DNA of 42,114 bases, from positions 1,036,618 to 1,078,731 of the forward strand of contig NZ_QBFD01000046.1 of NCBI RefSeq assembly GCF_003335585.1, written 5' to 3'. Every line of letters begins with the position of its first letter. Position 1 is the first letter of the stretch. Of the stretch, positions 16,801 to 23,381 are shown piece after piece. Under the pieces are notes generated by a model. That model was not told where the DNA came from, ran no database searches, and worked only from the letters and a program-made list of their open reading frames with translations. A program made the position numbers and the translations under genes. The DNA is from Sulfitobacter sp. DFL-14. Its GTDB lineage: Bacteria; Pseudomonadota; Alphaproteobacteria; Rhodobacterales; Rhodobacteraceae.

Positions 16801-16925
16801 ATGTTGCCAGCAAGCTGGCGTTTGTTTTCGGATTCAAAATCGAACTCCTCAACCTTGTTTCCGTCCACGACCACAACACGGGTTTCTTCCGCGTGGGTGG
16901 CATCGATAAGCATTTTCTTAGGCAT
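13884..16925 (-). CDS. rne: Ribonuclease E
   Basis: The 1013-residue endoribonuclease starts MPKKMLIDATHAEETRVVVVDGNKVEEF. The S1 domain begins near residue 35 and is split by a ~170-residue insert rich in Ser/Arg and then Asp/Glu (about 105-270). Its second part resumes with KVRQILLVQVVKEERGNKGAALT. The catalytic Asp residues lie in AIDVNSGRAT and GLIVIDFIDMDERKNNAAVEKRM. The zinc-link is CQACHGTG. The last ~330 residues are low-complexity Ala/Glu/Lys/Pro sequence, presumably disordered degradosome scaffold, ending KKRGWWSLGG. ATG 16925 is chosen over an in-frame codon at 16940 because family members start there. The long leader upstream may allow autoregulation, as known for E. coli rne. 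Confidence 0.95.
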   Translation of the reverse strand: MPKKMLIDATHAEETRVVVVDGNKVEEFDFESENKRQLAGNIYLAKVTRVEPSLQAAFIDYGGNRHGFLAFSEIHPDYYQIPVADRQALLEEERAYAEAQAAREEEEDKPKRSSSRSRSRSRSSSKAADVTTQDATTSSDINGMETVDLSEDEASSPMERVGETPVETPAVGEDDQDDDRSDDSAENGDASENDDSGEEDGADARGNDNSGDASDKDDSIESVAEEDDSEDIRPVRKPRPKRYKIQEVIKVRQILLVQVVKEERGNKGAALTTYLSLAGRYCVLMPNTARGGGISRKITNAADRKKLKEIANEIKVPQGAGLIVRTAGAKRTKAEIKRDYEYLQRLWEQIRELTLKSMAPAKIYEEGDLIKRSIRDLYNRDIDEIHVEGERGYRIAKDFMKMIMPSHAKNVKRYEERLPLFARYQVETYLSGMFNPTVQLPSGGYIVIGVTEALVAIDVNSGRATKEGSIEQTALKTNLEAADEVARQLRLRDLAGLIVIDFIDMDERKNNAAVEKRMKDKLKTDRARIQIGRISGFGLMEMSRQRLRPGMIEATTQPCQACHGTGLIRSDDNLALSIIRQIEEEGTRRRSREVLIKAPVAIANFLMNQKREHVAQCEARYGMSVRIEGDPHLISPEFSMEKFKTATRVVPPANHVVSVDTSLMDKIDEDDAAAAEEAERAGEDAVEETDDRGGQSQSRGSSYDKGSSSDKGASSDGEGKPKRRRRRRRSRSKSKSNGDYQNGDQSSDDNESDDEDQSSDADAGQVSQSAASAEDAATAGEPAAEEAKATAEPVAAETKKKPSTRSRSRSTSAKAKAEAEAALDADARTSAPAEAGEAADAEAAPKPKPKTTRSRSTSKAKTAPAADDTANEAATKETTGKETTAKTTAAKETPAKETAAKPKTTRSRAKPKPKVDPKAETAAAPVEAATPEPVAEEKPEATPSVAPVAQAASTPSVSAEPEPEAAAPEAKAAESEPKAAEPEPKAAEPAPEAAPEEVAEKKPKKRGWWSLGG

Positions 16926-17483
16926 AAATCCACTTTGCACAACACGCGCGCCGCTGCCCGCCCGGGGGGCGCCAGGGGCTGCGTGATGAGACTTGTCAGG
17001 GCGATGGGGGACGGCGCAAAAACGGGGCCGGAACCGGCCTCTGATCGTCTGCTCGTGGCACTCGCGCGCGTCATCGCGTTTCTTCTCCGATATGAATCCC
17101 CCCGAAAGGGGCCATACCCATTATTTACTGCGGTTTTTCAGGGGGCATTGCCCGGACCGTCAGCGGTTCTTTGGCCGTTTCCGGCCCAATCGGCCTGTTC
17201 AGGCGGCCCCGGTGGGGCGCGCGAAAACAGCGAAACTCATTGTGGGGTGTCGGATTGGCGCGTTGAAGCTCCAGTCCCCCCTCTGTGCAGTTAAGGGGTT
17301 TGGGGGGCAAATGACAATGGGCAATCGTCCCGGTTTATATCGAATGCAGTTCAAACCCGGGCAAAGCTTGACAACACGCAGCCGCTTGGGGACAGTCCCT
17401 GCGCGCAAACCGGCTGCACGGTGCACGCGCCAAATTGCATTTTGCGGCCCTCTGCCGGTCGCCCTGATACCAAAGGACCTGCC
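16926..17483. other. Divergent intergenic region with long rne leader
   Basis: No gene is supported in these 558 bases. The region separates rne (minus) from a small lipoprotein gene (plus). It is GC-rich and holds several possible hairpins, such as GGCCGGAACCGGCC near 17024 and a CCCC/GGGG hairpin near 17100. These would lie in the rne leader. A TTGACA box at 17368-17373 on the plus strand may belong to the lipoprotein promoter, but no good -10 partner is seen. Confidence 0.5.
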
Positions 17484-17774
17484 ATGCCAAGACTTCTGCG
17501 CCCCGCCCTTTTCCTGTCACTGCTGGCGCTTGTCGCCTGTGACGAGGTTGCCGTGGCCAATGACCCGGCCGCGCGGGCGCAATTGCGCGCCACCAAGAGC
17601 TGCATTTCAGCGGTGGAGCGGGAAACCGGCGTCACCGGCGCCGCGATCAACACGACCATCCCGATCGTCGAGATCAACCAGTATATCGTGAATGTGCCCA
17701 ACGCCCCCTACTGGACCTGCATCACCAATGACGAAGGCCAGGCTCAGACCATCGTGGAAAATCGCCGGGGCTGA
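17484..17774 (+). CDS. Small putative lipoprotein
   Basis: The 96-residue protein starts with a lipoprotein signal peptide (MPRLLRPALFLSLLALVAC) whose lipobox ends at Cys19. The mature part contains three further cysteines (SCISAV, WTCITN and the lipid-modified one counted separately) and no recognised domain. ATG 17484 is chosen because it gives a correct signal peptide and is preceded by AAAGGA. The mature protein should sit in the periplasm, anchored to a membrane. Function is unknown. Confidence 0.78.
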   Translation: MPRLLRPALFLSLLALVACDEVAVANDPAARAQLRATKSCISAVERETGVTGAAINTTIPIVEINQYIVNVPNAPYWTCITNDEGQAQTIVENRRG

Positions 17775-17781
17775 CCGGGGG

Positions 17782-17803
17782 CCGGAATTTTCAAAAATTC
17801 CGG
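17782..17803. terminator. Hairpin after lipoprotein gene
   Basis: The perfect stem CCGGAATTTT/AAAATTCCGG with a two-base centre lies eight bases beyond the lipoprotein stop. It is followed by a weaker hairpin (CTCTTTTGAAAGAAT). It has the same architecture as the duplicated hairpins near 8645 and 8755. Confidence 0.65.
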
Positions 17804-17826
17804 GCAAACTCTTTTGAAAGAATTTC

Positions 17827-17855
17827 CATCAGGCCGCCCCATGGGCGGCCTGATG
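17827..17855. terminator. Strong hairpin downstream of dctD-like gene
   Basis: A perfect 12-bp stem CATCAGGCCGCC/GGCGGCCTGATG surrounds a 5-base loop. It lies eight bases past the stop of the minus-strand regulator gene. On that strand it is followed by GAAATTCTTTC, a weakly U-rich tail, so it is a likely terminator. Confidence 0.7.
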
Positions 17856-17863
17856 CGTCAGGG

Positions 17864-19198
17864 TTACAGGTAATCCGAGCGTTGCAGCCCGTATTTGGCC
17901 ATCTTCTCGTTCAGGGTGCGCCGGGGCAGGCAAAGCTCGTCCATCACGCTGGCGATGGAGCCCTTGTGGCGGCGCATCGTGTTGTCGATCAGCATCCGCT
18001 CGAAGGCTTCCACATATTCCTTCAGCGGCTTGCCTTCCGTGGTCATCACCGGCTGCATCTCGTCATGATCGGACATCAGCAGCGATGCGATGGTCCCCGA
18101 TCCGCGCCGCGATTGCAGCACCGCGCGTTCCGCCACATTGATCAGCTGACGCACATTGCCCGGCCAGGGCGCCTGCAACAGCTGTGCTGCTTCCTGCGCG
18201 CTGACCTGTGGCGCGTCACAGCCATATTCATCGGCAAACTGGTCCGACAACCGGGTGAACAGCGTCAGGATATCCTCCCCCCGCTGGCGCAGCGGCGGCA
18301 CGGTGATCCTGAGCGCCGCAAGGCGGTAGAACAGGTCCGAACGCAGCGCATCTTCCGAGGTGCGGCCCGCTTCCTGCAGGTTGGAGATCGCCACGATCCG
18401 GGTTTCCGCCGGGGTGCCCTGTTCGTTGATCACGCTCAGCAGACGCGCCTGCAGGGTCTCCGACAGCGCCTCTATGTCTTCCAGCACCAGGGTGCCGCCG
18501 CGCGCCTCTTCGATGGCGGGCAGCTGCGTGTCCTCGGGCAGCATCGGGCCGAACAGCCGCTTGCTTAGCGCGTCTTCCTCCAGGGCGCCGCAGCTGACCA
18601 GCACGAATTTCTTGCCTGCGCGGCTGCCCACCGCATGCAGCGCATGGGCCACCAGCGTCTTGCCGGTGCCGGTTTCACCGTCGATCAGCACATGGCCATC
18701 GGCCTGCCCCAGATCGAGGATATCCTCGCGCAGCCGCTCCATCACCGGGCTCTGGCCGATCAGCTTTTTCATCAGCTGGCCGCCGTCCGAGAGTTCACGC
18801 CGCAACGCGCGGTTGTCCATCACCAGCCGCCGCGCCAGGGTCGCCTTCTTGGCCAGTTCGTTCATCCGGTCCGGGTTGAAGGGTTTTTCGAGAAAGTCGA
18901 AGGCCCCGACGCGCATCGCCTCGACCGCCATCGGCACATCGCCATGCCCGGTGATCATGATCACCGGCAGCGCGCTGTCATTGCCCATCAGCTTTTTCAG
19001 GAACTGCATGCCGTCCATACCGGGCATCTTGATGTCCGAAATCACGATTCCGGGGTAATCCGGCCCCAGCTTCTTCAGCGCATCTTCGGCCGACCCGAAG
19101 GTCTCCGTGTCATATCCCGACAGCGCCAGCCACTGGCTGATCGACTGCCGCATGTCCTGTTCGTCATCGACAATCGCGATCTTCATTGCCTGTGCCAT
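17864..19198 (-). CDS. DctD-like response regulator lacking the sigma-54 contact loop
   Basis: The 444-residue protein has a receiver domain (residues 1-125, phosphoacceptor Asp55 in VISDIKMPG), an AAA+ domain (about 145-375) with Walker A GETGTGKT, and a Fis-type helix-turn-helix (about 400-444, MDELCLPRRTLNEKMAKYGL). The GAFTGA motif that NtrC-class activators use to touch sigma-54 is absent: after LFG the sequence runs PMLPEDTQLPAIEEARGGTL, several residues shorter than normal. Walker B reads TLVLEDIE instead of TLFLDEI. It pairs with the adjacent kinase, six bases upstream. The pair resembles DctB/DctD, which control C4-dicarboxylate uptake, but no transporter genes are in the window, so the target is inferred. 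Confidence 0.85.
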   Translation of the reverse strand: MAQAMKIAIVDDEQDMRQSISQWLALSGYDTETFGSAEDALKKLGPDYPGIVISDIKMPGMDGMQFLKKLMGNDSALPVIMITGHGDVPMAVEAMRVGAFDFLEKPFNPDRMNELAKKATLARRLVMDNRALRRELSDGGQLMKKLIGQSPVMERLREDILDLGQADGHVLIDGETGTGKTLVAHALHAVGSRAGKKFVLVSCGALEEDALSKRLFGPMLPEDTQLPAIEEARGGTLVLEDIEALSETLQARLLSVINEQGTPAETRIVAISNLQEAGRTSEDALRSDLFYRLAALRITVPPLRQRGEDILTLFTRLSDQFADEYGCDAPQVSAQEAAQLLQAPWPGNVRQLINVAERAVLQSRRGSGTIASLLMSDHDEMQPVMTTEGKPLKEYVEAFERMLIDNTMRRHKGSIASVMDELCLPRRTLNEKMAKYGLQRSDYL

Positions 19199-19204
19199 AG
19201 CCGT

Positions 19205-20962
19205 TTACTCCGCCGCTTCCATATTGTTCGTATCGCCCAGAATGGGCAGTTGCATTTCAAAAACTGCGCCACCGCCCTGTCCGTTCCGAGCCGTCAGCCT
19301 TCCGCCCAGATCGGTCACGATCCCGCTTGAGATGGCAAGGCCCAGACCAACGCCGTCGCCGGGCTGTTTGGTCGTGTAGAACGGTTCGAACAGCGCGTCG
19401 AGGTCCTCGATCCCCGGCCCGTTGTCGCGCACCGTGAGTGTCGCCGTCTCACCCGCGCTCAGCATGATCTCCACATGTGGGTTCCTTTCAGACTTGGTGG
19501 CGTCGAGCGCATTGCGCAAGAGGTTGACCATCACCTGTTCAATCCGCATCCGGTCGCCCATGACCATCACCGGCGCATCGGGCAGGATGCGGCTGATCTG
19601 CACCTGCCGCTGGCGCAGCTGCGGTTCCATCATCGACAGGCTTGAGGCAAGCGCCGCCGCCATGTCCACTGGTGAAAAGGCCTCCTGCCCCTTGCGGGCA
19701 TAGGATTTCAGCTGCCGGGTGATCGCTCCCATCCGCTCGATCAGATCGTCGATGCGCCCGAAAGAAGACAGCGCCTCCTCGGGCCGGTTGCGCCGCAACA
19801 GCAGCCGCGCCCCGGCAAGATAGGTCTTCATCGCGGCCAGCGGCTGGTTCAACTCATGGCTCACCGCGGCCGACATTTCCCCCAGCGCCGCCAGTTTGCT
19901 CGATTGTTCCAGCGTCTGTTCGGCCACCGCCAGGGTTTCCTGCACCCTTTTGCGCTCGGCGATTTCCCGCTGCAGGGCGGCGTTCAGCGCCCGCAGCTTG
20001 GCCGACTCACGCTGGAAAATCGCCAGCCTGCCCGCCGTGCGGCGGCTGAGAAAGTAAAAGGCCAGCGCCAGCAGGATGGCAAATGCCATCACTTCCAGCG
20101 CCAGCACGCCGTTCACCTTCTCGCGCACCGAGGCATAGGTGGTGTAACTGGTCATGCGCCAGCCCCGGAACGGGATCTTGTTTTCCAGCCGCATCACCGC
20201 CTCGCCCTGCAGATAGGCATCGGGCGGCAGCGCGGTCCAGTCCGCGGTCACCTTGATCGCGCGTTCGATTGCGCTGCGCGCAGGCTGGGTCGACAGCGCC
20301 TCGGGCTCGGTCCGGCCACGCCAGCGCGGCTCGGTCGCCAGAATGATCTCTCCGGCGCTGTCCATCACGATCACCGCATCCGAAATGCCCGCCCAGGCGC
20401 GTTCGAACTTTTGCAGATCCACCTCGACGGCGATCACCCCCAGCGTGGTGCCGCCATCCTGAATCCGCCGCGAATACATGAACTTATAGCCGCCGCCATC
20501 TACCTTGATGGTGCTGAAGATGGTGGCATTCGACCGGATCGCATCGACAAAATAGGCATTCGACCGATGGTTCGACCCCAGCCGGTTGCGGTCGGTTGCA
20601 GCCACGGTGCGCCCGTCCAGATCATAAAGCATCAGCGAAGCTGCCCCGATTTCCTCGACAAAGGAAATCAGCCGTTGGGTGGAAAGCGAATAATCTGCCG
20701 TCTGCAGCGCGCCGATCAGCGTGGGGTCACGCGCCAGCAGCTGCGGCACAATGGCGTTCTGGCGCAATTCGGCCAGCAGGTTTCCCGAATAAAGCGCAAT
20801 CCGCAGTTCCGCGCGGTTGCGGGTGCTCTCGGTAAAACGGTCGGTCAGCAGGCTGTTGGTGACCGAGATCACGGCCACCGCCAGCAACATCAGCACGCCA
20901 ATGGCCACCCGGACTCGCCAGGAGACCGTCAAGGTTCGTCGTTTGTCTGTTGTTTCCGCCAT
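19205..20962 (-). CDS. DctB-like sensor histidine kinase
   Basis: The 585-residue kinase has a membrane segment at about residues 18-38, a ~230-residue periplasmic double-Cache-type sensor region (SLMLYDLDGRTVAATDRN; GVIAVEVDLQKFE), and a second membrane segment near 285-305. A coiled-coil linker follows, then SHELNQPLAAMK with phosphoacceptor His369, and an ATPase domain (NLLRNALDATKSE, DNGPGIEDLDALFEPFYTTK, GLGLAIS). The HELNQPL form of the H box is typical of the DctB/NtrB-like HK4 group. The gene is translated just before the regulator, with a 6-base gap, so the two form one operon. Confidence 0.88.
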   Translation of the reverse strand: MAETTDKRRTLTVSWRVRVAIGVLMLLAVAVISVTNSLLTDRFTESTRNRAELRIALYSGNLLAELRQNAIVPQLLARDPTLIGALQTADYSLSTQRLISFVEEIGAASLMLYDLDGRTVAATDRNRLGSNHRSNAYFVDAIRSNATIFSTIKVDGGGYKFMYSRRIQDGGTTLGVIAVEVDLQKFERAWAGISDAVIVMDSAGEIILATEPRWRGRTEPEALSTQPARSAIERAIKVTADWTALPPDAYLQGEAVMRLENKIPFRGWRMTSYTTYASVREKVNGVLALEVMAFAILLALAFYFLSRRTAGRLAIFQRESAKLRALNAALQREIAERKRVQETLAVAEQTLEQSSKLAALGEMSAAVSHELNQPLAAMKTYLAGARLLLRRNRPEEALSSFGRIDDLIERMGAITRQLKSYARKGQEAFSPVDMAAALASSLSMMEPQLRQRQVQISRILPDAPVMVMGDRMRIEQVMVNLLRNALDATKSERNPHVEIMLSAGETATLTVRDNGPGIEDLDALFEPFYTTKQPGDGVGLGLAISSGIVTDLGGRLTARNGQGGGAVFEMQLPILGDTNNMEAAE

Positions 20963-20998
20963 CTGCGCAATTTACGCGCAAGGCACCGCGCACTCAAG

Positions 20999-21667
20999 TC
21001 AGGCCGTGGCCAGCGCCCCTGCCAATGCGCGGAAGAGCGCCACCCCGTCGGTTCCGCCATGCCCCGCATCCGCCGCCCGCTCCGGGTGCGGCATCATGCC
21101 CAGCACCCTGCGGTTCGGTGACAGGATGCCCGCGATATCGGCCTGCGCCCCGTTGGGGTTGTCGGTATAGGTAAAGGCGACCCGGTCTTCGTCCTGCAGC
21201 CGGGCGATGGTATCGGCATCGGCAAAGTAATTGCCGTCGTGATGCGCAATGGGAATGTCGATCACGTCACCGGCGTTATAGGCGGAGGTGAAATCGCTCT
21301 GCGATGTCTCCACCTTCAGACCCACGGTCCTGCAGATGTACTTGAGCCCCGCATTGCGCAGCAGCGCACCCGGCAGCAGCCCGGTTTCCGTCAGCACCTG
21401 AAAGCCGTTGCAGACCCCCAGCACATAGCCGCCCCGCTCTGCATGGGCCCTGACCGCGCCGCAGATCGGCGATTGCGCGGCAATGGCGCCGCAGCGCAGA
21501 TAATCGCCATAGGAAAACCCGCCGGGAATGCCGACCATGTCGATCCCCTCGGGCAGCGCGCTGTCCTTGTGCCAGACCATCTCGACCTCGGCCCCGGCGG
21601 CGCGAAAGGCCACCGCAAGGTCGCGGTCACAATTCGATCCGGGAAAGACGACAACCGCCGCGCGCAT
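20999..21667 (-). CDS. purQ: Phosphoribosylformylglycinamidine synthase, glutaminase subunit
   Basis: The 222-residue class I glutamine amidotransferase supplies ammonia for FGAM synthesis in purine biosynthesis. The start VVVFPGSNCDRDL is the PurQ signature. Cys86 in GVCNGFQVL is the catalytic nucleophile, and MMPHPER carries the His of the triad. It works with PurS and the large subunit PurL, which is not next to it here; the downstream gene is the DctB-like kinase. ATG 21667 shares one base with the purS stop (TGATG). An in-frame upstream extension to 21724 would overlap purS and is rejected. Confidence 0.95.
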   Translation of the reverse strand: MRAAVVVFPGSNCDRDLAVAFRAAGAEVEMVWHKDSALPEGIDMVGIPGGFSYGDYLRCGAIAAQSPICGAVRAHAERGGYVLGVCNGFQVLTETGLLPGALLRNAGLKYICRTVGLKVETSQSDFTSAYNAGDVIDIPIAHHDGNYFADADTIARLQDEDRVAFTYTDNPNGAQADIAGILSPNRRVLGMMPHPERAADAGHGGTDGVALFRALAGALATA

Positions 21668-21897
21668 CAGGCCAGCTCCACCGCGTAGGATTCGATCACC
21701 GTGTTGGCCAGCAGCTTTTCGCACATGGCCGTGACATCGGCCTCGGTGGTGCCCTCGGCCAGGTCCAGCTCGATCACCTTGCCCTGGCGCACCCCGTTGA
21801 CCCCGTCAAAGCCAAGCGCGCCAAGCGCATGACGCACGGCCTCGCCCTGGGGGTCCAGGACCCCGTTCTTCAACATCACATGCACCCGTGCTTTCAT
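21667..21897 (-). CDS. purS: Phosphoribosylformylglycinamidine synthase subunit PurS
   Basis: The 76-residue protein bridges PurQ and PurL in the three-part FGAM synthase. It shows the family pattern MKARVHVMLKNGVLDPQGEAV near the start and GKVIELDL in the middle. ATG 21897 is preceded by GAGGGGA. An in-frame extension to 21912 is possible but not family-like. The stop overlaps the purQ start by one base. Confidence 0.94.
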   Translation of the reverse strand: MKARVHVMLKNGVLDPQGEAVRHALGALGFDGVNGVRQGKVIELDLAEGTTEADVTAMCEKLLANTVIESYAVELA

Positions 21898-21964
21898 GGC
21901 GCGTCCCCTCACTTCTTTATGCCAAAATACGCAGGCGCCCTGCCCGCCCTGATTGTCTTCCGCC

Positions 21965-22726
21965 TCAGTTGATGAGCTTCGGTTTGGAAATCGGCGTGGA
22001 GGACTTGGGCATCACACCCAGCCGGCGCGCCACTTCGGTATAGGCGTCGGTCAGCGAGCCAAGGTCACGGCGGAACACGTCCTTGTCCAGCTTCTGGCCG
22101 GTCTCGATGTCCCACAGCCGGCAGCTGTCCGGGCTGATCTCGTCGGCGACGATCAGGCGCTGGAAATCACCGTCATAGACGCGGCCGATCTCGATCTTGA
22201 AATCCACCAGCTTGATACCGACCGCCATCATCACGCCGCTGAGGAAATCATTCACCCGCAGGGCGAGGCTCAGGATATCGTCCATGTCCTGCTGGCTGGC
22301 CCAGCCAAAGGCCGCGATATGTTCCTCGGTGACCAGCGGATCGCCCAGCTTGTCGTCCTTGTAGCAATATTCGACGATCGGGCGCGGCAGCTGCAGCCCT
22401 TCCTCGATCCCCAGCCGCTTGGCCATGGTCCCGGCGGCGAAATTGCGCACGATCACTTCCAGCGGAATGATCTCGCACTGGCGCACCAGCTGCTCGCGCA
22501 TGTTCAGACGCTTGATGAAATGCGTGGGCACCCCGATCTGGTTCAGCCCGGTCATGAAGAATTCGCTCAGGCGGTTGTTCAACACGCCCTTGCCTTCGAT
22601 CACGTCTTTCTTCTGCGCGTTGAAGGCGGTGGCGTCGTCCTTGAAGTACTGAACGATGGTGCCGGGTTCGGGGCCTTCGTAGAGGATTTTCGCTTTGCCT
22701 TCGTAAATCTTGGTGCGCCGGGCCAT
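21965..22726 (-). CDS. purC: SAICAR synthase
   Basis: The 253-residue enzyme joins CAIR and aspartate using ATP, the step that follows CAIR formation in purine synthesis. The start MARRTKIYEGKAKILYEG and the segment FFMTGLNQIGVPTHF fit, as do the family motifs EVIVRNFAAGTMAKR and VDFKIEIGR. ATG 22726 is used; a longer in-frame form to 22807 begins in non-conserved sequence. It is the first gene of a purC-purS-purQ cluster with a 67-base gap before purS. Confidence 0.95.
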   Translation of the reverse strand: MARRTKIYEGKAKILYEGPEPGTIVQYFKDDATAFNAQKKDVIEGKGVLNNRLSEFFMTGLNQIGVPTHFIKRLNMREQLVRQCEIIPLEVIVRNFAAGTMAKRLGIEEGLQLPRPIVEYCYKDDKLGDPLVTEEHIAAFGWASQQDMDDILSLALRVNDFLSGVMMAVGIKLVDFKIEIGRVYDGDFQRLIVADEISPDSCRLWDIETGQKLDKDVFRRDLGSLTDAYTEVARRLGVMPKSSTPISKPKLIN

Positions 22727-22902
22727 GGGCGTCCTTTCCGCAAGGGGGCCAGCCGCAAGAAGAGAAGCAAGGCCCGTTTGCGCTCCTCTTAGTCTATGGG
22801 TGCGCACACCGCAAGCACGCCTTGGGCCGGTTTTCCCTTGCGCCCGTCCGCCCCAGCACCCACATTTATATTCAGACGGATCATTGCCAGGGAGAGAACC
22901 CG

Positions 22903-23220
22903 ATGACCACGATGAAAGACCGCGAGAACGCGTTCGAGAACAAATACGCCCATGACGCTGAAATGCAGTTCAAGGCCGAGGCGCGGCGCAACAAGCTGCT
23001 GGGCCTCTGGGCGGCGGAGCTGCTGGGCAAGACCGGCGATGCGGCGATGGAATATGCCCGTGAGGTGATCAAGTCGGATTTCGAGGAAGCGGGCGACGAA
23101 GACGTTTACCGCAAGGTCTCGGGCGACCTGGGTGACAAGGCGGATGAGGCAACGATCCGCGGCCAGATGGCCGCCCTGATGACCGAGGCCAAGGCCCAGA
23201 TCCTGAACGAGATCGACTGA
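22903..23220 (+). CDS. DUF1476 family, ATP synthase zeta (inhibitor) subunit
   Basis: The 105-residue, mostly helical protein matches DUF1476. In Paracoccus denitrificans the family member is the zeta subunit, which inhibits ATP hydrolysis by the F1 motor through its N-terminal helix. The start MTTMKDRENAFENKYAHDAEM is the conserved inhibitory segment. ATG 22903 is preceded by AGGGAGAG. The gene stands alone, far from any atp operon. It is followed by a clear terminator. Confidence 0.92.
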   Translation: MTTMKDRENAFENKYAHDAEMQFKAEARRNKLLGLWAAELLGKTGDAAMEYAREVIKSDFEEAGDEDVYRKVSGDLGDKADEATIRGQMAALMTEAKAQILNEID

Positions 23221-23262
23221 ATCCGGATCCCGTCGTAAACCCGCTGCAAAGGCTGGAAAATT

Positions 23263-23297
23263 CAACGCGTCTTTCATTCAAATGGAAGGCGCGTTTT
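23263..23297 (+). terminator. Rho-independent terminator after DUF1476 gene
   Basis: The arms AACGCG-CTT and AAG-CGCGTT pair around a CATTCAAATGG loop region, and TTTTTG follows at 23293. It is about 45 bases beyond the stop codon. Confidence 0.75.
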
Positions 23298-23381
23298 TGT
23301 TTGTGATGGCGGCGGTTTAACCTTTTGACCGCCACCACCCCCTATTGTCGCCCCGCAGGCAGGCATGGGGGACATGGGATC

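Noticed and set aside
14655..17294. Very long plus-strand open frame (879 codons) opposite RNase E
   Set aside because: It mirrors the strongly biased codon use of rne on the other strand, has no motif, no ribosome-binding site and runs past the rne start into its leader.
17864..17880. C4-dicarboxylate transporter operon next to the two-component pair
   Set aside because: No transporter genes are present on either side; the DctBD naming rests on kinase and regulator similarity only.
19856..21121. Plus-strand open frame of 421 codons opposite the DctB-like kinase and purQ
   Set aside because: It runs antisense across two well-supported genes.
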